Of a stretch of 64,000 nucleotides of DNA, positions 11,897 to 24,989 are shown one piece after another. A model generated the notes under the pieces. It did not search any database and had not been told where the DNA came from. It saw only the letters and a list, made by a program, of their open reading frames with translations. The DNA is taken from assembly GCF_050948175.1 (NCBI RefSeq), contig NC_135197.1, positions 7,396,501 to 7,460,500 of the forward strand, in the 5' to 3' direction. The translations under genes were made by a program, and so were the position numbers. The first letter of the stretch is position 1. Each line of letters starts with the position of its first letter. This stretch comes from Xylocopa sonorina (Eukaryota; Arthropoda; Insecta; Hymenoptera; Apidae).

Positions 11897-14800
11897 CGCC
11901 GTATCGGACCCAGCTCTGTCCACTCAAAATCGTGCCCACCCATTCTCTCGCAATTTGTAACTGGCTATCGGCAGCCAGCACGTGGTGCCATCGATGACTT
12001 CGACGATCGCCACAGAGGGTAGAAATAGTCGGAAAAGATCGAAAGTTCGAATCTGGATTCAGGAGACCGGGAGTAGGTCCCGATGAAACGCAATGCTCGA
12101 TATTTCGGTCAATTCGTCAATTAGAAAATTGTTACCCTGTAATACATTCATCACCTTCGAATTGGTACCTTTTTTATTGCACCAGGCTTCGCTACATTGA
12201 GAAGTAATGAAGTTACTCTGAACAGCAACTATAGTGTTGCATCTTAACAAATGTTTGTCGAGCGTGTTTTCTTTACAAACGAAAGGCGAGGAGATGAAAG
12301 GAATGGAAGAAACGAGTATCGATATTAGAGCGAACATTCTCCCTGTGAAACTTTGCCAAGTTTTCGGATCGAATCTCGAGCATCCTACGGGACGTCTGCT
12401 CGGAACCTCACAAGCTGCTCGTCTCCGTTTACTTCGATACTCGTAACTCGATTGATTTGTGCTTCGTAGTTCCTGGTGTGGCTTTCGTTAGCATTGACCA
12501 CTGAACCTCTTGTTGCTCTGTCGAAACATCGACGAACTGCATCGTTCGTTGTCTAATTGTATTTTAAGGCAGCAAGATGCTCTTAACCCAGAAAGGACGA
12601 ATTTATTCTTAACGAGTATTATAGAAAGCGAGGAAATTTAAGGGAGATCTTCTCTCTTATCCACTTTACAGTTTCGATCTGACAGTCACCTCGTCCCAGA
12701 GCTGTCCAGGAATTACGTACGAGTGACAAACGTGTATTCATAAATTGCGAACTTTTCGTTTCTATTGGAACTTTCTGCACCGAAGCGGCGCAAAATTAAA
12801 ACCACCTTCCTCGCGATAATTTATGGGCAGACTGCGGATGTTTATGCAAATTCCAATTTTCATAAGCATAACTAAAAAGAACTCGCGTGTGTCCGAAAAA
12901 CCGTGTATTTCGCTTGGAAATATTCTGTATATTTCTGCATACCGTATGCACTCAATACATTATCGTGCATTATTACAGAGACTCGTAAACGCGTGAACAT
13001 CCGTTCGTTTCTAAGCATCCAGTAAAAGGTTTCGATACGAGATTCGTGATCAGCGACGTGGGTCGACGTCGCGCGGAACAAAATGCATTTATCAATAGCA
13101 GAAGTTCGCGGTGCACGGGCCTCTATTTTCATCCGTCGCGGTTACATTTTTCATGACGTGAGAGGGGAAAACGAGATGGATGCATCGGAGGCACGGTCCT
13201 CTATCGTTCCAACCGGAATAAAAACGAGAGACGTCGGCTTTTGTCCGGCGAGCAGCAGGACCGTTTGTTTCTTCGCTTAATAGACGAGCCCGTTTTCTGG
13301 CAAGAACCCTCCCGGAGAATCCTTCTTGGTCAAATAACCATAAATTCCGTGTTTCACGTTTCTTAATAATCCCCCTTTCGAGAGGACGGAATTATCTAAA
13401 TGAAATATTCAAGAGGGGCCGCGGTTACACGTCCGCCGCGGTTATTGTACGCGAGAGCCGGTGACAAGAACGAATGAAGCTCGTTTCCAGGGGCTCCTCT
13501 TGTTCCCGTTGGCTTAAGTAAAAGGGGGGGAACAAAAAAACCGTACCAAGCGAAAGAGAAAACTTCTCGTATTTTATCAGTCCACTTAACAATCCCCCTT
13601 CATTCTGCCGCGACAAACTCCCGCGAGGCGCCCACCCTTTGAAACTACAACTTTAATCAATCTTGCCTCCTCTGCTTTCAATCCTGAACGTTGACCCCGA
13701 ATCAGCGAGGACGGGGTAACCAACCCCGCCTGGTCCCTGCCTCCGTCGAAAGGGAACTTAATATTCGACAATTTTCACTTTTTCCCCCCCGATTCTTCGT
13801 CGAAGACTCGACGTGGAAATTACTTTGTCAGGCTGGAAACTTTACGAGATCATTTAAGGAACTTCGGCTGGCAATTAATAACTACTCGATACCTATTCTT
13901 ATATCCACTTGAAAATCGGAGGTACAATTTTCCAAGCCACGGGTCAATGTACCCTGAGACGAACGTTTCTTAATATTCCAAAGGCTTCTTTCCCCGTTTG
14001 TTATTCAAGAACTTCCGACGGGAATTTCTGAATTCTTCGTAGCGATCGGTTCGCCCCGTTTTCCGCGTCTAATTGGCACCAGAAATCGCGGAGGGAAGAA
14101 TGCCGCGAATTACCGGAATCGAAAGCTCTACCAACGCCGCTTAATTACCAGGCCTCCGCGTTATTAACGAATTCAGGTAGCGCGTCGAGAATGGAAATTA
14201 ACGAATATAGTCTCGATCGACTTTCTGCACCCTTTTGCGGGAGCTCTTGGTTAGCGAATTTCTGAACGCGTCACCGTGGAATTTGGGATTGTAAAAAGTT
14301 CATGAAAATAACAGCAGTGGTTTAAAGTTAGGAAGACCTGCGAGACGTTTCGCTGAAAAGTGATTTCAAACTTTCAGCCGGCACTGTTAAGTGGTATACT
14401 GTATTCGTTCTCTTTCTCTTTTTGAGGTCTCCGCGCGATTCTTCCTGCGTCCACAAAGAAAAAGACGGATTGTTTTACCTCAACAATTAACTCTATTTAC
14501 TGAACCTTCAATTTAAATCGGAAACTGGGCTCGTTAAACTCGGCTTCGCAAAGCTTCACTCAGCTCCGCGAAGTCTTTAAAACAGCTTTAAGAGCTTCGA
14601 ACTTGGTTATTTCTTCGGGGGGCGGTCATAAAGCGTGCAAACATGTTTCTTTGGGGGTTCAATTTTAATTAGAAGCAAAACTATTGTTTTTTTCCGACCG
14701 CTTCGCGAGGACTTTGATATTTCGATGTGTGCTCGTGAATTCCTTGGCCCGTGCTTCGCTTACAACTCGAGCATACGTACTTCCGTCCACTTCGAACTAA

Positions 14801-14899
14801 TTAGCTTTGACATTTTTCAGAGACGCGTATACGTATGTTCCTCGTCTAGAATCTCTGAGATGATCCTCTTTCTCGTACGTGTAATCGACATCGTACGAC

Positions 14900-14932
14900 G
14901 AACGTGTCAAGCATTATAACGTGTCAAGCAAA
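14900..14932. repeat. Short direct repeat ACGTGTCAAGCA
   Basis: Two copies of ACGTGTCAAGCA are spaced about 17 bases apart. No further copies were noticed. Confidence 0.7.
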
Positions 14933-15054
14933 CTAACAGATTAAGTGCTGTAAACATTAAACAGTTCTAAAATTCAACAACGGAATTCCCCGTTCTCAAA
15001 CAGTTCCAGCCCCTTGGCACACGAGACCGAACAACTCAAATACCGCGAGCTCAC

Positions 15055-15178
15055 CTTCGGAATCCGACGTGTCGGAGAGCGGCGGCTCGTTGGCGATGTA
15101 CTGGCGTCCGCTCAGCAGGTTGTTCTCCACGATCGGTCGTTTGTCCTCGAGCTGCCTCCTGAAGCCGCGATGATCGTC
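15055..15178 (-). CDS. Dys: Dystrophin internal exon, repeat helix B and acidic linker
   Basis: This exon encodes 41 codons plus one base of a split codon. The first half, DDHRGFRRQLEDKRPIVEN, corresponds to human DVHRAFKRELKTKEPVIMS and is the second helix of a spectrin repeat. The second half runs NLLSGRQYIANEPPLSDTSD and ends SE. It is rich in acid and serine, without helix-forming heptads, so it reads as a flexible linker. The acceptor is TGTGCGCAG and the donor is GTGAGC at 15049-15054. It starts in phase 0 and ends with G; the next exon supplies CC, making Ala. The frame happens to stay open well beyond both splice sites, but the flanking translation loses similarity. The cut points are therefore set by the splice consensus and by phase. 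Confidence 0.94.
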
Positions 15179-17370
15179 CTGCGCACAAGAACACATCCAC
15201 GTCAGGGACCACCAAGTGAAATTAAAATAAAAACGTAAGAAGCACAAGAAAACAACAACAAAAAAAAAAGAAATATATTCGAGCCACTTCAGCTCTGCAC
15301 CCGCTCTCGTACACGCTCGCTGGAATAAGTAGGCTAATTCGCGAAGCTTTTTAAACCGCGACGTTGACGACGGTGCAGAGCCATCGACGTCGTCTCCATC
15401 TTGACGCGTGCATCCGTAATTTCGTTTGACAAGACATCGCCGTGACGCGAACGGCCGTACGTCGACACGAGTGGTTGACGAAAGGTTGGAAGAAAAGAAG
15501 AAAGGGGAAGAAAAACGCGCAGTTTTCACGATATCGCGTCGCCTGACGACTCAGCGTTAACGGAATTATCTCTTCCCCCCGGTTCTCGCGAGTCTTCAGA
15601 AAATTTAGACACCCCGGGACACACTTTTTAGCCCACGCTTCTTCGCTCGTCTCGAGCTCGTCGAGAAGAACGATTTCTTTTTTCGCTTCTTCTTATTTCC
15701 CTCCTCCCTCCGTCGAGGCACAGCCTCTTCTCCTTCTTTTTACTCCCGTCGCTCTGTATTCCCATGTTTTTGCCCCGTTCGCCGGACCAGCAACGCCACT
15801 GGGTGACGCGGGTCGGGGTGCCTTTCCCAGACGCGCGCGCGCGAAATCCTTTCAAACGGCCCGGAATAATTCACCTAGTTTCGTTGTTGCGACCACCGAG
15901 CGCACAGAGCTCTTCACCTTACGCGAGACTGGCGATGAAAACGGCGCGTTATTAGCGCTGGCTTAAGCCGACGTGTTCTCGCCTGACCTCCCCCGCGCAA
16001 TTATTTTGGCTACGCGTTGGCCACCCCCGCTTTTTCTTCCCGACCTTTTTCTTCTGTTCCTTTCTTTCGCCAGTTAAACACGTTGAATAACCGTCGCAAA
16101 TTTCCCTTCCACCGCCCGATGATTCAGCGCGACGACGAACAGTTACTTCTCGCCCTCTCTTGTTCCGCCACCCCCAAGGAAAATGAGATACCAGGCTGAA
16201 CAGCGGATGAAGCGTTACTTCGCGAAACAAGGCTGATTTATCGACGACGAAATTGAGAGTGACTAAACCGTCGTTCATTCAATTGAACAGCTAGACGTTT
16301 TGTAATTGGCCGCGTCGAGATAATCGTCTTATCGAATTGGTTATCGGGATGACGGGTTAATTATGGCGCGCTGCTAGTATTGACGTGTACAGAGAGGGGC
16401 GCGTGGCTGCTCAACGCGGAGGATCCTCGTCGTTAGAGCTCGCGTTATCCGCTGTATCGTTAAAAAACCGTGGACGTTCGGTTCGTTTCTGCGGTGACCA
16501 ATTTATGCGCCTCGATCTCTGGCGGAGATCCCGCGGATAGCGGTAGGAAATGGGCCAACGTTATTGCCACTTAAACTTGTTTCCAGCGCCCTGAGCGATG
16601 ATCGTGACGCACAGATATAGCTTGCTGTCGTTCTCGTGCTATTTTACTAAATATTGGACCACGTCTCGGAATTATTAACAGATTCCACTCATGAAGATTG
16701 CAGACTGATTCCAAGAGAATGCAATTTACACAAGTTTGCGATAGAAATAAATACCATTTCACGAGGACGTCTGAAATGGATCTGGACGAGGAAAAAATCG
16801 CTGAAGCGCGGTCTAATTAATGGCGATAATTCTGTGAGTATCGGTAATCGAAGGAAGCCTAATTCGCCGGGACGGCGAGGCGTGCAGCGCGCCTCCATTG
16901 TCGCGTGCACGATCGAAACGCTCGTTGAAATCAATTCGCAGGCACGATAATCGCCGTTTCCTGGCCGTGCCTCGTCGCGGCTGTTCCTTTTTGCCCCGCG
17001 TGCTGGTCGAGTGCGTGCGCGTTCGATCGATTTCGCGTTAAGCCGCGCGCGATTTGCAGCCGAATATCGTCGCGTCGAGCGGCGACGAGCCGTTTACGAC
17101 GAAACCGCGTTTTACGTATGCAACGCTCGCGCGAGCCGTTTCGACTTCGCGCGATAAAACCAACCGTGGAGACCTGGTCCGCGCGATAGTCTCGTCGGGT
17201 TCGACGACCATCGGTTAAGTCGAACGAGCTCGTGAAACTCCAAATGAATTCTGACACCGTGGTCGAACGATTTTTCCTTTTACGCATCGACTCTATTTAG
17301 TTGTCGTTCCTGCTGATTCTCGACAATGAATTGCAGCGTATGAAGTATTTAGAGCTGGTTAGCGCACGGT

Positions 17371-17393
17371 GCATAATGTATAGAGCATTATGC
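17371..17393. repeat. Perfect 8-bp stem hairpin
   Basis: GCATAATG (17371-17378), a 7-base loop TATAGAG, then CATTATGC (17386-17393). It sits at the edge of a region of degenerate short repeats. Confidence 0.8.
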
Positions 17394-17487
17394 GCTGCGG
17401 TTAATGGATACGACGTGATGAATTCTGATGGTGCATTATATAGGACGTATTTTGCCGGGTACAGCCTGGCATTTTGTAGCGTGCGTA

Positions 17488-17620
17488 GCGCAGGGTGCGA
17501 TGAAGAGAGTGCAACAGCGCAGGGTGGATCGTATGGGCTGCACTGTACAGGCTGCGTAGTTGTCTGTCCGTACAGGGTGCAGCTGTGCAGGGTTGCGCTG
17601 TACAAGGCATAGAGTGCACA
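17488..17620 (+). repeat. Degenerate CAGGGT / TACAGG repeat tract
   Basis: CAGGGT occurs at 17491, 17520, 17573 and 17588, interleaved with CTGTACAGG, CCGTACAGG and CTGTACAAGG. Several frames on both strands stay open across it, as expected for a short-period degenerate repeat. Confidence 0.6.
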
Positions 17621-19926
17621 CGTGGCTCGAAATAAGTACTTCGATAATCAGATTGCGCTATGAAGCAGTGAATAAATCGTGAAGTACGAAATTTATCGTA
17701 ATCTACAAAGCAAATACTTTGATAGGCGTTCTGTAGATCGAGCTACGTTTCCTATTCGCGTTTCAAACGAGGCGCAGGGGGGTGCAACATGGAGGTGCAA
17801 AGTGAGAACAAGATATTCGCGGTGCCACAAAGTCTTACACCGGGTAGTCGCGGCAGGTGACGCCTCATAATTTGCATAAATTATTGCGTCGCATCGCTCG
17901 TTTATGCGCAATTATTTGCGTGCGAATTAGAACCCCATTCGCGGAGCCATTCCGCGGGAATTCCAGCATTACGTTGCCCACTATATTGTTAAACTACTAT
18001 CCAGCCGCGGAGAGTTCTGCTGGATTTACTCCTGGCACGGTCATTAGTCCGTTGCATTCGCGTCCCCCTTGGGTTTTCTCGTCCCTGCGTTAGTTCGGAA
18101 CTTAAAATTATGCGTCCCGTATACATGCCCGCGCGTGAGATACTCGAATAGTACAAAACTCAACGATCCAACGACGACCACCTGATCCACTTTCTGGCTC
18201 ACCCTTGAACGCCCATTCGGACCCAACGAACGGTAATCAGAGAGGTCTAATTGGATCTTGAAACGACACCTACGAACGAGGACAAGAACTTCGATCGTCC
18301 TGGTAAACAATTATATCCGAACGTTGCGCACAATGAGATTTCCTTGTTTTGCGACGCGACAACTGCTCGCACAACGTCCCACTGTTTCGAGCGTTGCGGT
18401 TCGCGCGCGCGTTGCAGCTGCGCGTCTTTGTGCAGTTTGCAAATACGATTCCAGCGGAAGAACTGGCGAATAGTTCGCATCAGGCAACGATATTTACAGC
18501 TCTGTAGAAATCGCGATATACGCGTTGCTAGTTTAAAACATTGCCGATCTAAAACCCGACGACTCGAACGTAGAAATTTTCAATTTCGAAGCAGAAATTG
18601 TTAAAACCTTTTGAAACGAAGATAGACGATATCGTAGCGGTGATTCTGTTGAATATTTCATGCATCGCGAATGCAACATCGTTGCACGCTCGTCTATTGT
18701 CGATACCACCTGTACCGCGATCTTTTCTCTCACCCCCGCGTTATCATCCCTGTGTACAGGCTAAACTATCCGATATCGAGCAGGAATACATTGCGCTTCG
18801 AAATCGTTCGTATAACCCCATAGTTATCCTCGCTTTCGCATGCATGGAATTTTCTGAATCTCCACCCCATCGTATTTCGATGACACGCGAAAATGTTCGT
18901 CCTCGATTCAACGCGAAAAACAACATTCTATACTATCACATCAAAATTACATGCTTTTTTACAATCTCAATGCGCGACGCTACACCCACCATATCCACTA
19001 ATCACCATCGGAAACCACTCGAGACAATGATTCTCGCATCTCGTATCGACAGCGGAAATCCAAAGTCAACAACCCCCATCCAACACTGAGCGTCCCACTG
19101 GGCATCAATCTCAAAACAGATGCTCATCAATCAGCTCTGACTTCCCTCGACTCGGTCCCACGCTCAGGCACTGTCCTCCCGGAATGATCCCGCCGTCTGA
19201 CTTACTTTATCGTCCACGGTAATTAGCAATTCCCGCCGTCCCGCAGGGTGTCGCGGCGAATCGATACCCTGTCTCGGCTCGAGCTTATTTATTCGTCCGC
19301 GTAATCGGTCGACCTCGTTAAGCCCGAGTGTAACCGTCGATTGAAAACGCTAGGCGGCTCGGGGCCAGGAGTGGGCCGATGCTCTTGTCCCCGATTAATA
19401 TCCGCTCGATTAGGGGCCGGCTCGCGATAAGTACCCGGGGGCGCAGGTGTCGTCTGTCGATGAGCGTTCTCTGATCGGGATCGCGCGGTAGGTACATGCA
19501 CCTTATCATCCCTGTACACTCGCAGCTCGGCAACATGCACGTTCTAATCTGGATTAGTCCGAGCTAGTCCGTCTTTGTGCGTGGAAACTGGGCCGTTGGG
19601 GGTTGCGCGCTTGGATCCAGCGATCCCTCCGGGTGACGCGTGCCCCTGCATGCCCGGTATTCGCGCGCTCCCACACAGCGCGAGTCCTAATTGCGTCATT
19701 TTCGTGTAATCCAGTCCATTCCAGTAGGTTACGGGGCACGCTTCAAGGTACACGAGCCCATTCGCCCTGGACAAGCTAGCGCGCTGTGGTCCCAGGGGTT
19801 GAATCCCAAGGTGACGACCACGATAATGTTTTAACCGATTCAGGGAATCGATTCCGCGCGTCGCTTCCGATGGAAACGTTCATTCTCTAAGGCTAATTGC
19901 GCGTGGATCGGTTCTTCGTATCTCAC

Positions 19927-20071
19927 CTCTTGTTTCTGTAAGGCGGCTACGTCCCCGCAGACAGGCCCCAAACCGGTGAGCTCGGTGTCTTTTCTGATCA
20001 CCCACTCGATCAGCTCGCGAAGCGACAATAGAAGAGCGTTCCAGTGTTCCGTGTTGCTCTCCAGCCGATTC
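19927..20071 (-). CDS. Dys: Dystrophin internal exon, spectrin repeat boundary
   Basis: This exon gives one base completing the split Arg codon, then 48 codons. The translation starts NRLESNTEHWNALLLSLREL and includes IEWVIRKDTELTGLGPVCGD and ends VAALQKQE. Human dystrophin reads HLEASSDQWKRLHLSLQELL, then VWLQLKDDELSRQAPIGGDF and PAVQKQN here. It covers the end of one repeat and helix A of the next, with the conserved tryptophans of the repeat core (EHW and EW). The acceptor on the minus strand is CTTCTTTTCCGCAG, a good polypyrimidine tract. The donor is GTGAGA at 19921-19926. The exon ends in phase 0, which fits the next exon starting with GAC. It lies 18.6 kb downstream of the preceding exon. 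Confidence 0.95.
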
Positions 20072-20502
20072 CTGCGGAAAAGAAGGCGAAACGTTAATTA
20101 GAATTGCGTCCTGTTCAAGGAAGAAATTGTTCGATGGTAAAAGGAACGTAGAGCACCGCGGAGGGTTGCGTGGCGGCGGCTGTGAAAACGACGCGGGGGT
20201 GTGCACGCGTACGTCTGCTCGTAAATACTGATAAGGGACGGGCGGGCGCGCGCCGCGTCACGGGGCAAAGGGATATTTATTCTCCGGAGAAAGTGAAAGG
20301 CGGCGAGGAAATGAAAGAAGCTGGTGATGAATGGGGGAGAAGGGGGAGGGACGTACGCGTGGACGCAAAGCGAGAAACGCGAGGCGGGCCGGACGGGGTG
20401 GTTGATGAAAGGTGGAGATATTCAAGGTGAGCTGTGCGTACAAAGGAAAAAACCGGAACAATGAATGAAAGACAGACGGAAGAGTCGTGAAAACGGCTTT
20501 CG

Positions 20503-20537
20503 AAAAAGAAAAAAAAAAATAAAGAAAAAAGATAAGA
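20503..20537 (+). repeat. A-rich tract
   Basis: A series of A runs (longest eleven) separated by single G or T, about 430 bases upstream, in transcription terms downstream, of the 19927-20071 exon acceptor region. Confidence 0.85.
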
Positions 20538-22230
20538 ACAATAGGAGGAACACAATTAACCCCTTGGAGGGCTACGAACTCGTATAACGAGTCTGCGAAC
20601 AGCCATTCATAATGTCGCAACGACAAAAACGGCCCAGCGACTAATTGTTTTTATATTCTGTACTTGACGGACGTCCGTTTCGTCGGAATAATAACTAATT
20701 TCCCAACAATCTCGGACAAACTCGACGCACTTTGCATCGAAAGTAAAATGTTACCGTAACTGTCATCCTAGCGTACAAGCAGAGTGCATCGTTACTAGTC
20801 GTACAAAGTCTAGCCCTTAAAGCGTCAAGGAAGAATAAAGCACTGAGAACGAACCTTTCGCGCGAATCGCAAAACAGATAACCCAGACGCGAAGAAGACT
20901 TCGAGTGAGCCTTAACAGGAGTTAAACGACGGAAGGGATTTATCGGATCGCGAAAGTTGCATCTGAGGGGGTCGCAGCGAGAAAAATGAACGTCAACATA
21001 AGTATACAAGAAACAGAAGGCGGCGGTCGCTGTAGCTGACAGCGGTAAAGGGATGAGCGGAATAGGCAGGCGAGATGAATAAGAAGAGGAAACAAGAAAT
21101 AGAAGGGATTGAAAGAAGCGAAGATCGAGGCGCGAGGGATAGCCAGCGCGAGGGGGTTGCTAGGAGGATGACGGCCTGGATTTAGATTTATATTCCGCCA
21201 TTGTTGCGCCATCGTCGACGGGAGCAGCCCCCTCGCACCCTCGACGTCCAACTCCTGTCTTCCCATCCCCTGGCGTGTACAACCTTCCTTTTCATCCAAG
21301 AAAGCCGCGGACCCGTCGCCGTCTGGTATCGCGAAGGAACAGCCCCGCGCGGCCGGATATATTGCAGTTATTGTAACGTCGATGAAAAGTCCTGCGGAAT
21401 TCCGCGGGGTAGCTCTGTACTTCCGACGGTTTGGCTGTCTCTACGTATACTACGTACGCTTACACGCAGACAGACAGACATTGGTATACTTGCGACGTCT
21501 TCTTCCTTCGCGAGATAAGGAGGGCCAAGATATATCGTGCGGATCGCGGTGAATACCCCTAAGAAGGATAGTTGGACTGCGTTTCTTTCTCTAAGCGGCT
21601 AAGAGGGATCGCGAACAGAAATTTGACCGATGCGAATTTATCTCGACGTCGGAGGGGATGTTGTCGAAAGGTAGCTATTATTTTGGGATCGATGGTTTCA
21701 GTTCGTTGGTCGGTACTTCTCTTTGTCCCCCCCTCTCGTCTTTATCGATATCACGTTGATCGGATTTGTATCGAGGATAAAAGGGTTCCTTGTTTGTCCA
21801 TCCAAGTTAAATCGAGTTGGGGCTAGCCGCGATCAATATTATTTCTTCCAGCAGTAACGTCTCTTTTGTTCGCTAATTTCTGAGAACGTTCCGAATCTAA
21901 TTGAACCACGCCGCCGATTCGAAGATCTCATTAGCTATTCCGATCTCAAACCCCGCCCCGTTCTCTCTGATCCTCTCTAAACAAACCGACCGCTGGATCT
22001 TCCAACCGCTCGAGCGATGGCTCCGCCAGCAGGAAAGCAGTTGGGGGTTCGTAAAAACGAGGGTGTTGATTTGCCCCGGACGATCCTCTCGCCGGAAACA
22101 AATGGCCTCGCGCTCGATCGATAGCGACGATGTCGGCTATTTAATCGATGCGGTCGTCGAACGATTAATTACTCCAAGTTCAGAGCAGCCTGATTACAGC
22201 GCGGCGGACGAGCAGGAGCCAGAGAGAAAT

Positions 22231-22277
22231 AGGGAGATGGATAGATAGAGATAGACAGATAGATGGATAGATAGAGC
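22231..22277 (+). repeat. GATA-type microsatellite
   Basis: Interrupted GATA/GACA/GATG tetranucleotides: ATGGATAGATAGAG, then ATAGACAGATAGATGG and ATAGATAGAG. Confidence 0.9.
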
Positions 22278-24941
22278 GAGGTAGGAGGAAAGCAACGGAC
22301 GTCTCTCTGGGTTAATGGAACATCAACGTAATCCGTGTTTGCGTTAGGGCATTGCAGTCACGAAAAATAGTTCCGAGGAACGTCCATTTGCCCGCTCGTC
22401 TTGCGACTGCTAGGAACAGAGGAGACCTTTAACACAGACGGTATACTTCGAGTTCGTGCGATCGCATTTCAATTGGATGGCTCGAGACGAACATCGGGCC
22501 AAGGAGTCCAGCCCAGCTCCCGTGGAAACGTTGAATACACTCCTTCTACTCGATCTTTACGACGTACCGACCTAATGTAACATAAATCACTGAGAAATTC
22601 CGCCGTTGAACACTGGCTGGGCAAGAAAACGTTTTCTATTCCGACCAGAAGCGAGCGAGATTTCTTCGAGGGATCAATTGTACGCGCGCGATAATTTACC
22701 TTTCAATCTCTGGTGAAATATTCGCGAGACCACCACAATTTGCCAACTCGAATCAGAATTTTGCTTGCTACTAATCGAAACAACATCTCGATTGATCGTT
22801 TGAACGCAATCTGATGCGCACGAAGCCAAAGTTCGTGGAAACGACAGTATTCGAGTAAATTTGGGTGAAAATAGTTTCCTGGTGATTAAAAAAAATTATG
22901 TGCAGGCCGGAAACGAGGAGAAAATATCGACGTCAGAGGGAAACTCGGTACGGACGGCAGAGGAACAAGGGGATAAAGAGTCTGATCGGATTAAGGGAAC
23001 TTGGAACGATAACGCGGCACGGAGGGCGAAACTTTTGATTACGGCTCGATGTTGCGCGCGAGCGGACATTCGGAATAATTAAAACGACGAAACGGACGCG
23101 GGGTGGCAACAAAATGTCCACGCGGAGGCACGGACGCGGCCATCGGGGCCGATTTCAGATAAGCTGGCTTCCACCGTCGAGGCGTCGAATTTTCATTTTT
23201 TTTTCCTCCGTCGTTTTTTCCCTTTATTCCTCTCCCTCGTATTTATTTTACTCGTTTCTTCTTTTTTTTTTTTTCTTTTACCGGGGACCATCAGCTGAAA
23301 CTGTCGCCCCTAATCTCTCGAATTAACGAACCCTATTAAAAGTAAATTTCTGCCATCCCCGCGCGTTCTCCCTAAATCTGCGAGTCATATTTTTACGCGA
23401 GCGGACAATGTTCGTCCTCCTTACAGCTTAACGAAGAGCTAATTCGCGAAAGGATGAAAGAGCCGGGGAAAAAGAGAGGGGTGGCGGAAATCGATGCGAG
23501 GTCGAAGACACTTTTCGGCCGGTGGACACGTTATTAAAAAGTTTATCATGCACAGGATGTCCGGGTTGAATGTATCCACAGAATTTTGGGAACCAGTGGG
23601 TGTCTATGGGTCTTTTACAGGCGAGTGGATGGCGAGAGAATCTTGTAGAGGAAACTGATTCACGGTTTAATGAAGTGCATCCTGCTTTCACCGTAATATT
23701 TTCGTAAATGAAGGTGCAACGTGCTATTGGATATTTTATTTAATAAGGTATTCTCATTCGAGGTTATTTTATGCACAGGAATATTACTTGGAGGAAATAA
23801 AAAATGTTAAATAAATTTCGATATATTCTTTGGAATAATTTTTCATCGCTTCCAGGAGAAAATTTAATTCTAGAATTTACAGAAGTTCGTCGATTCAATT
23901 AAATTCGTGAGAACAAGTTAAAACGTGCCATCAAATGAGCGTACTGGTTTACGATGCGTTTGGAATGGCTGCGGAAATTAACGATATTTCAGTACCATTT
24001 ACAATACGAGGTAAAAGTTGGCATGGTTTTGTTGGATGGAATCGTACAAAGGAACTGCGTTACCTTGTTTCTCTATCAGCAAGTATTTTCGTTTAAATCA
24101 AGCTTTCAATGAAAGCAGAGCTGCCAGATAACAGCGATAATGAATTTAGAGGAAATTAATTGAGCCTCGTAAAAAATGTGCGATGGCTCGCAGATGGAAT
24201 GGGCAGACAAGAAACTGATTCGATTACCTTGCAGTTCCGTTTAATCTTCGACCAAATTATTCTCATATCGCGTTCGATTTTTAAATTCCTTCGCCAATCT
24301 ATTCTTCGCCGGAACTTTCCGAACGATCTCTACCCGCGAAATTTCTAACAAATTTCAGAACCTCATACATCTCCTACTCCCACCACCTTCCACCTCTGCA
24401 TATCTCTCAACTTCACTTTCCATTCAATTTTCTCCCTTTCTCGTTTCACATTCAACCTCTAAAATTCATTCGATATATAATTCCTCCTTTCGGTTTATTT
24501 CCTCGATTTTTAGCCCCGATTCTGTAGTGAAATGGTGAAGTGGGTTAAATAGAAAAAAAGAACAAGAGATTTGTACATTTCCTACCCTCTTCCTTCACAT
24601 ATAACCCTTCTGATCGAATTAAACTCTGCGTGACCAAAAAAAAAAAATCGTTCCACGATTAATTCGCAGATCGATCTCCAAACTACCAACGGAAACTCGT
24701 ACGGAAATAAAAAAAAACTCCCATCGCGAAGAAAGAGCCCACTGATTTTTACCAATTTTTCCCTCGACCCTCTTTCCCATTACACCGCTGAATTTCGTAC
24801 ATACCCACGAACGAGACCATCTCGTGCACTCGGAGGAAGAGAGGGTTGGTTCGCCAGCGCGATCTCTCGAACCCATTGACGAGACCACGGACCCAGACGT
24901 CCTGGTAATCGACTCTTCTCGCAGAGAAGCAGAAGAGGCGA

Positions 24942-24989
24942 CGAGAGAGGAGAAAGAGAGGAGGAGAGAGAGAAGGAGAGAGAGAGAAG
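24942..24989 (+). repeat. Imperfect purine (GA) repeat
   Basis: An all-purine stretch of GAGAGAGG, AAAGAGAG and GGAGAGAG units. It produces glutamate/arginine-rich open frames on the plus strand and serine/leucine-rich ones on the minus strand, which should not be read as genes. Confidence 0.9.

Larger units (their letters stand above)
9716..15054 (-). other. Dystrophin intron, 5.3 kb
   Basis: This intron separates the 15055-15178 and 9549-9715 exons and is bounded by GTGAGC and TTTCAG. It holds a 15-base T run at 9946-9960 and a 22-base perfect palindrome at 11875-11896. At about 11300-11770 all three plus-strand frames are open at once, with no recognisable product. AT-richer stretches lie at 12050-13100 and 14280-14990. 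No gene is recognised. Confidence 0.8.
15179..19926 (-). other. Dystrophin intron, 4.7 kb
   Basis: This intron separates the 19927-20071 and 15055-15178 exons. Its most distinctive part is 17330-17620, which has a hairpin and degenerate CAGGGT/TACAGG repeats. A 163-codon frame at 18598-19089 on the plus strand is AT-rich and unrecognised. No RNA gene is seen. Confidence 0.8.

Noticed and set aside
12040..12060. GTTCGAATC, resembling a tRNA B box
   Set aside because: No A box, acceptor stem or anticodon arm could be built around it.
14996..15529. 177-codon frame spanning a dystrophin exon
   Set aside because: Only 15055-15178 is exon. The flanking translation is intron read-through beyond clear GT and AG sites.
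18598..19089. 163-codon plus-strand frame
   Set aside because: It is intronic, lacks recognisable domains, and its composition follows the local AT-rich DNA.
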